Below are positions 55,660 through 64,000 of a stretch of 64,000 bases of DNA, piece by piece. The notes under the pieces were generated by a model, which made no database searches, was not told the origin of the DNA, and was given only the letters and a program-made list of their open reading frames with translations. Numbering within the stretch: the stretch's first letter is position 1; each line of letters starts with the position of its first letter. The stretch is from CAYMAZ01 sp964388575. GTDB lineage: Bacteria > Bacteroidota > Bacteroidia > Bacteroidales > DTU049. The DNA lies in contig CAYMAZ010000002.1 in NCBI GenBank assembly GCA_964388575.1, forward strand, positions 62,001-126,000, given 5' to 3'. A program made the translations under genes and the position numbers.

Positions 55660-58008
55660 TTATTTGCGCAATATTGTCAACGATCCGTTAAAAGAATCAT
55701 CCAGATATCTGAAAATGTAGAAATATGTCCCATCAGGAAGGTTTCCACCATCCCACTTATTATCATAATTCTGTTGTTCGAAAACGAGTTTACCCCATCT
55801 GTTAAACACCTGAAGTAAAGCATTCTGATATTTATCACTGTTAACGATTTCAAAGACATCGTTCATTCCGTCACCATTGGGTGTGATAACATTTGGAAAC
55901 ACCAAAATATCATCAATAATAAGAACCGTTTTTGTTATTGAATCAATACACCCGTAATCATTTGATACGATAAGCGTTACCTGATAACTCGTCTCAGTTA
56001 CCGGATATGTGTGTGTTACAGGAGGAGGCAAGTTACTTTCATTGCTGTCTCCGAATTTCCAGAGCCAATATTGTGTATTAGCATCAGAATAAAACATAAT
56101 TGTTGGATTGTATGTTTTCCCAATCTCGGGTAAAGTTGTAAAATCGGCAACTGGTTGAGGATACACTTCAATTAAAGAAGGGATTACTAGCGTAGAGACA
56201 CAGTTATCTGCAGATGTTACAGTAAGAGTAACACTATAAATTCCTGGCACCGTATATTCGTGGGTGGGATTCTGCTGTAAAGAAGTTGTATTATCACCAA
56301 AGTCCCACAGCCATTGAGTTGCAAGCTGGGATGTGTCTGAAAACACAGCAATAACAGGAGAACAGCCCTCTGTCTGAGATACAGTAAATCCAGGAACGGG
56401 ACTTTCACTCACAACGACTGTCACCTCAGCAGAGGATGAACAAAGACCTGAAATATCAGTTCCTGTAACCTGATAGCTTGTCGTTGTCGAAGGACTGACA
56501 ACCAATGGATTTGCGGTGGTAGAATTATTCCAGAAATAAAACTGAGCCCCTGAGGCAGTAACAGTTGCAGTTTCACCATCACATATAGCTGGATTTGGTG
56601 GAGAAAACTCAATCACAGGAACGTCACTCACATTAACGGTTACAGAAGCAGTATTTGAACAACCAAAAGCATCATAACCAGTTACAGAATATATTGTGGT
56701 TGCCGAAGGATATACAGTTCTGGGATTATCCGTTGACTGATCATTCCAGATAAAGGTTTCTGCATTTATTGCCATAATTTGTGTAGAATCTCCTGCACAT
56801 ATGTTCGGAGGCACAGCAAGAGCTCCAACACTCGGTAGTGGTATGACATATATATAAATCTCTATTGAAGCCGTGCAAGCTCCCTGCTGATCAGTTACAA
56901 TCAATGTATAAGTTGTTGAAACAGGCGGCGTAACAACAACAACAGAATCAGAAATAAATACAAGATCTGTTGTTGGACTCCAGGCATAGGTTTCAACTCC
57001 GCTTGCACTTATAGTTGTTGACTCTCCGGCACAAATTGTATCCTCCAATGGTGTTACTGTGAGATTTATCGGATTATCTACTGTTACAGTGACATCATCT
57101 GTTACTGTAATCTGGTTGCCGTCACAATTGTCATATACACATACGGCAGTGTATGTCGTAGTGCTTGAAGGTGAGACAGAAACACTTGCAGTTGATGATA
57201 TCTGTGCAACACCTTGAAACCATTGGATTGTGTAATTTGGGGCTCCATTGGGGGTAAACCTCCAGGCCTCATTTGTTGCTGTCCAAGGACCTGTGTTTCT
57301 GTTCGGGGCTGCCAAACCCTGTGTTCCGGTAGAATTCTGAATGCCAATCAACTTGTTTCCGCTGTTCCATGTCGGACACAAAGGGGCACTCTGAACATAC
57401 ACCTCAATAACATTCGTTGCTTCATATATCACAATCTGATGAGTTGCCAACATGTAATTACATGAACTTGAATACATGGCAACATTATTCCAGTTCACAA
57501 CAAATGTTCTGCATGGATATGAACCCAAAACAGCCTGATACATGGTTCCTGCAACAGCAGGATCAATATCATGATACACGCCAAAAACTGCATTTGTAAT
57601 TAAATTTGGCGATGGAACTGAGGCGGTATAAGACCAGGGGCAAGTACCATTTGCATTAGCCGTATTAAATGTTATTACGCCATTGGAACCTGCAAGAATC
57701 TGAGTATAAGTATCCCCGTAATAACAAAAATTAAAAGGTAAATTGATAATTTGTGACCAGCGATCATCTATATTGACAAGAATAGGTGTTCCGGTATTGT
57801 ATGGATAAGGCGGAGCATATGGAATTGATGAAACTGCGTATGTATTCGTAAGACCGGTATGAAGGGCAGTCGCATTGAGCTGTACTGTCCCTGCACAATT
57901 TATAGTCTGATCGTTTCCTGCATCAACACTTGGACAACCGGGGGCCTGTGCCTGTGCAACTGAGAATGTCATAACATACATTATCAGATAGCTGTAGAGT
58001 TTTCGCAT
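55660..58008 (-). CDS. T9SS type B cargo protein with Ig-like and PKD repeats
   Basis: A 782-residue surface protein with a signal peptide (about 21 residues, ending AQAQ). A unique N-terminal domain of about 230 residues resembles nidogen-like, lectin-like regions of adhesins. Four Ig-like repeats follow, each ending in a TTTTY-type strand, then two PKD domains (WLWDFGDNTT and WLWKFGDSN). The type B sorting domain closes the protein (NVITPNGDGMNDVF to SFNGSLTILRK). It starts 16 bases upstream of the previous cargo gene on the same strand. Confidence 0.92.
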   Translation of the reverse strand: MRKLYSYLIMYVMTFSVAQAQAPGCPSVDAGNDQTINCAGTVQLNATALHTGLTNTYAVSSIPYAPPYPYNTGTPILVNIDDRWSQIINLPFNFCYYGDTYTQILAGSNGVITFNTANANGTCPWSYTASVPSPNLITNAVFGVYHDIDPAVAGTMYQAVLGSYPCRTFVVNWNNVAMYSSSCNYMLATHQIVIYEATNVIEVYVQSAPLCPTWNSGNKLIGIQNSTGTQGLAAPNRNTGPWTATNEAWRFTPNGAPNYTIQWFQGVAQISSTASVSVSPSSTTTYTAVCVYDNCDGNQITVTDDVTVTVDNPINLTVTPLEDTICAGESTTISASGVETYAWSPTTDLVFISDSVVVVTPPVSTTYTLIVTDQQGACTASIEIYIYVIPLPSVGALAVPPNICAGDSTQIMAINAETFIWNDQSTDNPRTVYPSATTIYSVTGYDAFGCSNTASVTVNVSDVPVIEFSPPNPAICDGETATVTASGAQFYFWNNSTTANPLVVSPSTTTSYQVTGTDISGLCSSSAEVTVVVSESPVPGFTVSQTEGCSPVIAVFSDTSQLATQWLWDFGDNTTSLQQNPTHEYTVPGIYSVTLTVTSADNCVSTLVIPSLIEVYPQPVADFTTLPEIGKTYNPTIMFYSDANTQYWLWKFGDSNESNLPPPVTHTYPVTETSYQVTLIVSNDYGCIDSITKTVLIIDDILVFPNVITPNGDGMNDVFEIVNSDKYQNALLQVFNRWGKLVFEQQNYDNKWDGGNLPDGTYFYIFRYLDDSFNGSLTILRK

Positions 58009-58166
58009 ATCAAAATTTATTTTTAGACAAATTCATCACATTAAAGTTTAAATATCTCCTCAAAAATACTAATATTTTTTAGATATTGTTATGAATCAAA
58101 TAAATTTATATTCTTAAAATACAAAAAAAATCTTCAAAATAATTCCAATGCTTTTTGTATCATACT

Positions 58167-58197
58167 AAAACAGGAGAAAGATTGTTCTCTCTCCTGT
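58167..58197 (-). terminator. hairpin terminator of the largest T9SS cargo gene
   Basis: Inverted repeat ACAGGAGA / TCTCCTGT with a 12-base loop, followed by TTTTAG on the minus strand, 26 bases past the stop codon at 58223. The rest of the 213-base gap to the next gene is AT-rich and otherwise empty. Confidence 0.7.
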
Positions 58198-58222
58198 ATT
58201 AAATATTTTATAAATTTGTGCT

Positions 58223-61200
58223 TTATCTAAGTAAAACTACATTCCCCGTATAACGCTGTTCATTTTCAAATACATCTCTTATGACAATAAGATAAACATA
58301 CACATCTTGTTTAGCCTGTTCTGACTTATTCTTAACAGTTCCATCCCAACCACTAAACATATCGTTGGTTTCAAAAATTTCCTCTCCCCACCGATTATAG
58401 ATGTACATTGAAAAAACATCAACATCAATTCCAAATCCTGTAGGAAAAAAGTTGTCATTAACTCCGTCTCCATTGGGACTGAATGCATTCGGAATATACA
58501 ATTCCCATGCTGGATTTATAATGACTCTCTGTCTGGTTGAATCAACGCATCCCCATTCATTTACAACATATTGCCATATCCAGTACTCTCCTTCTTTTGA
58601 ATACGTATGAACAGGATGTTCAAGCGTTGAAAAATTGTCAGTCCCTGAATCCGGATCACCAAAATCATAAAGAAATTCTGAAACACCAAGAGACTGACTG
58701 AAAATCTGAACATGTGGATTTGTAATATCTGTAATATCTGGAGTGCGAATAAATGCAGCGATAGGGTTAGGATAAACTGAAATATAATCAGGTTTAGTAA
58801 CCGATGCTATACATCCGTAAATTGATTTCACCTCTAGTGTGATCCAGTAATCACCCGCAATATTATATGTGTGCACTGGGTTTACACTTGCTGAAATATT
58901 ATGAATTCCTGAAGAAGGATCCCCAAAATTCCATGAATAACTTTCAATTTCATTTATAGGACTGCATTGTGCATAAAACTGAACCGGATTACCTGCACAT
59001 CTGGGATTTAGATCTGAGACAAAATCAACTAATGGATTGGAATGTACAAAAACCGTAACCGTTGTGTTCCCAATGCAACCGTTTGCATCCACTCCCTCTA
59101 CAAAATACTGTGTTGTTGTATCAGGAGAGACTGTCACCTGACTTCCGCTTGGTAGAATATAATCCACCGCTGGAGACCAGTTGTATTGTGTACCTCCATC
59201 TACATACAAAGTGATATTTTCTCCCTCACATATTTCAGGAGAAACTGGTGTAATATTCAAAACCGGTGGCGTGTTAACTGTAACGAAAGCCGTTGCGGAA
59301 CCACTACACCCATTTGGGGCAATTCCGGATACCGTATATTGTGTCGAACTGGATGGCGTTACAATAATCGATGAATTGCCTGACCCATTACTCCAGTAAA
59401 ATGATGTTCCCGGAATATTTGATACTGACTCCAGTTGAGCAAAATCTCCAAGACATATTGAAGAGTTTTCAGGAGTCACCTGAATGAGCGGTGAAGGCAT
59501 GACATGAATCAACACTGAAGCTGTATCTGAACACCCATTACTATCAGTTCCTGTAACCATATATATGGTAGAAACTGTTGGGGATACTGTAATCGTTTCT
59601 GTAGTGGTATATGTACTCCAGTAATATGATGTGTTTTGATGAGAACTGGTGGCTGTCAATGATATTGATGATCCGTTGCAAATTGCACCACCTTCAGGTG
59701 ACACAGAGATTTCCGGCAAAGTATTCACAACAACTGAACAGGAAGCATCTGAAGAACATCCATTTATATCTGTAACTGTTACACCATAAGTAGAAGTTGT
59801 TGCAGGTTGAACATGTATTTGTGAGCCTGTTTGTCCATTACTCCAATAATACATTGCTGTTGCAGATGTAGTGGTTACCTGAATAACAGTACTGTCACCA
59901 AAACAGACAGATGCGTTTGCAGGTATAATTTGAACATTTGGTAATGCATAAACTTGAACTGTCAATGATGCAGATCCAGTACAACCAGTACTCGTTGTCC
60001 CAGTGATAGAATATGTCGTTGTTATATTGGGCTGAACTGTAATAGAATTCACACTATCTCCCGTGCTCCACATCCATGACGTAATAGCCAAATTACTGTT
60101 TGTAGTGAGAATTGTGCTTCCACCATTACAAATATCAGTATCTGTTGCACTTGCCTGAATAACCGGATTCGGATGTACGATGACGGTGACTTCTGCTGTG
60201 CCGGTGCACCCCTCAGGGCTGGTGCCCGTAACTGTATATGTCGTGGTGGTCGTCGGAGTGACTGTGATCGGATTGCTGGTGCTTCCGTTGCTCCATTGCC
60301 ATACTGTGCCAATGATATCGCTGCCTGCTGTGAGCGTGGCACTCTCTCCGTCGCAGATGGCCGGGGATGAACTGTTGGCAGTGAGCTGTGGTAGTGGGTG
60401 AACAACAATGTCTATCTCTGCTGTGCCCACGCAACCCTCTGGACTGGTGCCAGTGACAGTGTATGTCGTGGTGCTGTTGGGCCAAACGGTGATCGGATTG
60501 GTCGTCGATCCGGTGCTCCAGGACCAGACTGTCCCAGTGATGTCAGAGCTTGCGGTCAGCGTCGCCGAAGTGCTGTCGCAGATTTCAAGAGATGTACTGT
60601 TGATGTTTAAGACCGGATTCGGATGTACGATGACGGTGACTTCTGCTGTGCCGGTGCACCCCTCAGNNNNNNNNNNNNNNNNNNNNNNNNNNNNNNNNNN
60701 NNNNNNNNNNNNNNNNNNNNNNNNNNNNNNNNNNNNNNNNNNNNNNNNNNNNNNNNNNNNNNNNNNTGTCGCAGATTTCAAGAGATGTACTGTTGATGTT
60801 TAAGACCGGATTCGGATGTACAGATACCTCAACATCTGTAATTGAATTACCACATTCAGAAGAGAGTGAATCCTGAATCACGAAAGAATACGTTCCTGGA
60901 GTTGTCGCATAGTAAGTTAAATTAGTTCCAACAATATTTCCGGTACCATCAGGTTGATCATACCAGGTAGTTGTATATGGAGGCTTTCCACCTGCATATG
61001 TTCCTGTTAGTAAAACACCTGGATCACCCTCACAAAGGGAAGCATGATCTGGATTAACAGAGGAAGTTAAATCATCAAAAAAATACACTCTGACAGTGTC
61101 ACAAAAATTTGCACTACCTGATAAACAAGCAGAACCTCCTGGAATTCCACATACTCTGTAATCCACATAAGGTGGAAATGGTATTGTTGGACTAACAAAC

Positions 61201-61838
61201 GGATCAGAACAATTCGTACAGCTCAAAAAAGGCAAATATAATCCTCCTCCTGAAATATCTTCCCAAACGATGGTATTTTCAATAAGTCCGTTAACCCATA
61301 ACTGGGCAACACACGATGGCGTAGCAATCTGCACAGGAGATATTGAGGGTTCAGGAATTGTTGTGATTGAATAAGTATTGGCATTGTTACCCGGCTTGCA
61401 AAATGTCAGTGTATGTGGTCCGGGACCAAAAACACAAACAGGCTGTCCGGCGGGTATCGGAGGACCACAATTAATCTGATAAAACAAAGCACCCGGTGGC
61501 ACTGCCCCCGAAGCAATATCGAAATTTATTGCAATAACACTGGGATGAAGTGTAATTTCAAATTCGATGCACCTGTCAGGATTCATGGTTCCGCAACAAT
61601 TTCTGTTTCTTGAAACACTTGGTGAAGTCCATACAGCCGAGGGACTGGCAGACAAGTCAACAACAAAAAAAGGAACATCAGGATCGCAAAGTCCTGATTG
61701 CGATTTCACATCTGAAGGATTAAGTATGAAAACAAAAAATAATCCTGTAACCAACAACTTCACATTTTCAAATATCATTGAAAATGTGTTAAGCAAAGCC
61801 GTGGTGATCAACTCTTGAACATTATATAATTTCTTCAT
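58223..61838 (-). CDS. giant Ig-repeat T9SS type B cargo protein, interrupted by N gap
   Basis: A single gene split by 100 Ns at 60667-60766; the two halves are in different frames because the gap length is a placeholder. The N-terminal half has a signal peptide, then a Cys-containing N-terminal domain. Then come at least ten Ig-like repeats of about 75 residues, each ending in a TTTYTVTG-type strand, and two PKD domains. The type B sorting domain is at the end (IPNAFSPNGDGVNDNFF to YTGNVVLLR). The start may be 61838 or 61778, both Met codons ahead of the hydrophobic signal. It is the largest of three tandem adhesin-like cargo genes. Part of the repeat array has a strongly different base composition (see findings). 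Confidence 0.88.
60162..60821. repeat. tandem Ig-repeat array with exact 55-base repeats around the N gap
   Basis: Two exact 55-base direct repeat pairs are seen: 60162-60216 with 60612-60666 (450 bases apart), and 60574-60628 with 60767-60821. They belong to an in-frame repeat of about 225 bases (75 residues). The 100-N gap lies between copies of these repeats, so the assembler could not resolve the copy number. The region is about 59% GC, versus about 42% just outside. Confidence 0.85.
60667..60766. other. 100-N assembly gap in the Ig-repeat gene
   Basis: Exactly 100 Ns, a common scaffold placeholder, so the true number of repeats here is unknown. Confidence 0.95.
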
Positions 61839-62458
61839 ACACAATCGATATTGGACAAATCTGAACAATAACCCTTTAATATTTTGACAAAAACAACAAC
61901 CCATAAATCGCTTATTTTCATCTTAACCATCTGATTTTAAAATTTCTAAAAAGAAAGTGTTCATACATTGTATTAATTGTGTAAAATTATTCTACAGTTG
62001 AACGAAACTTCAAGAACATACTAAAACTGTAGATGTAACTATTTATTCTTTCGAAATATGATCAAAATATCTCCCTGTAAAAAAAATATATACAGGTTTC
62101 GTACATATGTTTAGTAATCTTCACTGAACATTCTTAGAAAATAAATTGAATGAATAGACTCTTTGGAATCATAATTGAACAACACGTTTTTTAACTCAAT
62201 TCATTTAAATTCCTTGATTAAAAAAGCCAACATCTCAAGAACAATTGATCATTCATGTTTTCAAAATGTATAATTCTTTAACAAAATGTGGGAAATAATC
62301 TTTCAACAAAGATTAATGATGCAAAAAATACAAAGCGAATATCCTTGTCTATTTGAAACTTAGTAATTTTTAAACACTGAAGAAGTAATATTCGTTCAGT
62401 AAAAACATATCATCCAACAAAAAAAATCAATACGCAGTAGCTGAAAATTTTCAAATTT
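61839..62458. other. AT-rich intergenic region, no gene seen
   Basis: About 620 bases between the Ig-repeat gene and the next minus-strand gene. It is AT-rich with several poly-A/T runs. No reading frame, RNA gene, clear hairpin terminator or repeat was recognised. Confidence 0.7.
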
Positions 62459-63712
62459 TCAGGTCTTTTGTTTCTGTTTTTTTGCTGCTGGGAAAAGCAC
62501 ATTATTTAAAATCAACCTGTATCCCGTAGAATTAGGATACATATCCAGCTCTGTTGGCGGATCATATACAAAATGCTGATAATCTTCCGGATCATGTCCA
62601 CCATAAAATGTCCAAAACCCCTTTCCGAATTCAGAATGGATATATCTTACTTCATTAAAAGCCTTATTCTCACCGAGAATTAAAACTGCAGATTTGACAT
62701 ATTCCTTTCTGAATGCCGTTGTCTGCCCCATAAATCCTTTGATAATTCTTTCATGATTTTGAGTTAACATCGTGGGAACTGGATCCCACTTGGCAGAAAA
62801 TTCAAACAAAACAAAAAAATCATCCTTTGGATTTACACGTCTTGTTTGGGTCGCGTCAATGGAAGAAATTTCATATTCTGCAGGATTTTTTACAATTGAA
62901 AAATCGGTAAATGCTATCGTTTTGGAAAAGTCTAGTTTTTGCTGAGCCTGAGGGTCTATCGGATCTCCATCAAACATTGATTCACAAATATCAACACCTT
63001 CAGCAGCGAGTGCAATGTCAAAACTATCTGTTGCCGAGCACATTGCAAAAAGGTATCCTCCTCCTGCAACAAAATCTCTAATCTTCTTGGCTACAGCAAG
63101 TTTCAGTTGTGAAACTTTATTAAACCCCAAAGCTTTTGCTGTTTGTTCAGCAACTCTCACTTCTTCAATATACCAGGGAGCATTTCTGTATGCAGCCCAA
63201 AATTTTCCGTACTGTCCTGTAAAATCTTCATGATGCAGATGGAGCCAATCATATGTTGGCAACACTCCTTTTAAAACATCTTCATCATAAATGATATCGT
63301 ATGGAATTTCTGCATATGTTAGTGCAAGCATCACAGCATCATCCCAGGGCTGAGTCGTTTTAGGAGCATAAACTGCAATTTTCGGGGCTTTGGTTAATCT
63401 GACAGCATCCTGATTTGTATTCGGGTCTGAAATAGCATCTTTAATTGCAAAAGCCTCTCCATCTGAAATAATCTGATAACTGACCCCACGTAATTTACAT
63501 TCCTTCTCAAATGCAGGCAACATGGTGAACATGAAGCTGCCACCGCGATAATTGAGCAACCAGTCTGTTTCAGTCTCATAAGTGAGGATCCAATAAACAA
63601 CCCCATATGCTTTCAGATGATTAGTCTGATTTTCATCCATTGGAATGAGGATCTGAGCCGAATAGGATGTATAAAAAAACAAAAAAAACAATATTGTAAA
63701 TTTGCCTCTCAT
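62459..63712 (-). CDS. secreted conserved protein, often mislabelled asparagine synthetase B
   Basis: A 417-residue protein with a signal peptide (residues 1-20, ending YSAQ). The rest is a conserved Bacteroidota domain beginning ILIPMDENQTNHLKAYG with DWLLNYRGGSF near residue 51. A flavodoxin/ThuA-like beta-alpha core follows (FVAGGGYLFAMCSATDSF near 225). Databases often call it 'asparagine synthetase B', but the N-terminal Cys nucleophile and the SGGxDS ATP-pyrophosphatase loop of AsnB are absent. The function is unknown. A promoter box, minus-strand TAATTTTG, is at 63738-63745. Confidence 0.6.
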   Translation of the reverse strand: MRGKFTILFFLFFYTSYSAQILIPMDENQTNHLKAYGVVYWILTYETETDWLLNYRGGSFMFTMLPAFEKECKLRGVSYQIISDGEAFAIKDAISDPNTNQDAVRLTKAPKIAVYAPKTTQPWDDAVMLALTYAEIPYDIIYDEDVLKGVLPTYDWLHLHHEDFTGQYGKFWAAYRNAPWYIEEVRVAEQTAKALGFNKVSQLKLAVAKKIRDFVAGGGYLFAMCSATDSFDIALAAEGVDICESMFDGDPIDPQAQQKLDFSKTIAFTDFSIVKNPAEYEISSIDATQTRRVNPKDDFFVLFEFSAKWDPVPTMLTQNHERIIKGFMGQTTAFRKEYVKSAVLILGENKAFNEVRYIHSEFGKGFWTFYGGHDPEDYQHFVYDPPTELDMYPNSTGYRLILNNVLFPAAKKQKQKT

Positions 63713-63737
63713 AAAGTTAACATTATAAGTTATAACG

Positions 63738-63745
63738 CAAAATTA
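63738..63745 (-). promoter_or_regulatory. -7 box for the secreted AsnB-labelled gene
   Basis: Minus-strand TAATTTTG followed by C, an exact TAnnTTTG match, 26 bases before the ATG at 63712. Confidence 0.5.
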
Positions 63746-63765
63746 CGAAAAAAGTACACAAAGCT

Positions 63766-64000
63766 TTAAAATCCGGGATTCTCATCCATCCTGTTTAATT
63801 TGGAAGGAAGAGTATAACTTTGAGTATCATCGACTTCGAAACTCCCATTTTCCGGAATATCTCCGAATGATTTAAATGATTCGAAATTTTCGATGTCTTT
63901 GAACTGAGCAAAATCTTCAATAAACTTAAGATATACCGAACCCACAGGTCCGTTTCGGTGCTTTGAAATGATAATCTCAGATGAGCCTGAGATACCGTTT
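63766..64000 (-). CDS. dnaB: replicative DNA helicase DnaB, C-terminal end (cut by window edge)
   Basis: An open frame running off the right edge; only the last 77 residues are visible, so there is no start codon here. The minus-strand translation includes EIIISKHRNGPVGSVYLKFI and FAQF, which match the C-terminus of DnaB after the RecA-like core, then a variable acidic tail and a TAA stop at 63766-63768. DnaB unwinds DNA at the replication fork. The next upstream part of the gene lies beyond this window. Confidence 0.88.
   Translation of the reverse strand, partial: NGISGSSEIIISKHRNGPVGSVYLKFIEDFAQFKDIENFESFKSFGDIPENGSFEVDDTQSYTLPSKLNRMDENPGF

Noticed and set aside
60162..60821. CRISPR-like array
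   Set aside because: The repeats are in-frame coding units of about 225 bases, not 24-40-base repeats with unique spacers, and no cas genes are nearby.
60663..61904. Separate gene upstream of the Ig-repeat gene
   Set aside because: Same gene as 58223 onward; the frame change is due to the 100-N placeholder and the repeats continue across it.

Overview
The window is a stretch of a Bacteroidota genome, most likely class Bacteroidia; the order is not certain. Four kinds of evidence support this: three large secreted proteins with the type B (gliding-motility-associated) C-terminal sorting domain of the type IX secretion system, a GldH-like lipoprotein, a complete Na+-translocating NADH:quinone reductase operon, and a repeated promoter element TAnnTTTG upstream of many genes with no obvious Shine-Dalgarno sequences. 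It is a draft or metagenome assembly with four N runs (10, 22, 10 and 100 bases). Each run sits inside a gene, and their sizes appear to be placeholders.

Layout. 1-7 kb: an Rrf2-type regulator with a putative Fe-S cysteine triad, a tiny lipoprotein, and nqrABCDEF on the minus strand. 7-9 kb: a double-ATPase Opp/Dpp transporter protein. 9-14.7 kb: a surface-glycan-like cluster with a class V aminotransferase, a formyltransferase/beta-propeller fusion and a flippase, facing an LplT-like MFS carrier. 14.8-16.1 kb: a YbdG-like MscS channel. 16.4-22 kb: a compact operon of TetR regulator, outer-membrane barrel, LolD-like ATPase, two FtsX-like permeases and a LolA-like periplasmic protein, a candidate trans-envelope lipid or lipoprotein exporter. 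22-26 kb: a degenerate GH3/beta-lactamase-fold fusion and an AlkD-like protein. 26-33 kb: a 1516-residue multi-PAS/GAF hybrid histidine kinase whose receiver lacks the phospho-acceptor Asp, then an aspartase fused to a cyclic-nucleotide-binding domain.

32.6-37.6 kb holds minus-strand envelope genes: MscS, an SLC13 carrier, GldH-like, PsiE-like and a cation/proton antiporter. 37.7-44.7 kb: polyprenyl diphosphate synthase, a MORN/YwqK repeat protein, an MltF transglycosylase broken by a GC-rich foreign fragment, rhomboid protease and an S41 protease. 44.8-46.6 kb: two tandem tail-less SSBs and small proteins. 46.7-53.2 kb: sucA-sucB-nadB and PPK2. 53.3-61.8 kb: three tandem minus-strand adhesin-like T9SS cargo genes. 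The last two features are a secreted protein usually mislabelled asparagine synthetase B and the 3' end of dnaB, cut by the window edge.

The main functional themes are sodium-coupled respiration (Nqr with Na+/solute carriers), envelope construction and remodelling, the TCA cycle and aspartate metabolism (2-oxoglutarate dehydrogenase, aspartase, aspartate oxidase), and T9SS-dependent surface display. No tRNA, rRNA, CRISPR array, insertion sequence or phage gene was seen. The oddest signals are the 74% GC GspE-like insert inside mltF, the roughly 59% GC tandem Ig repeats in an otherwise roughly 42% GC adhesin gene, and three unusual protein architectures.
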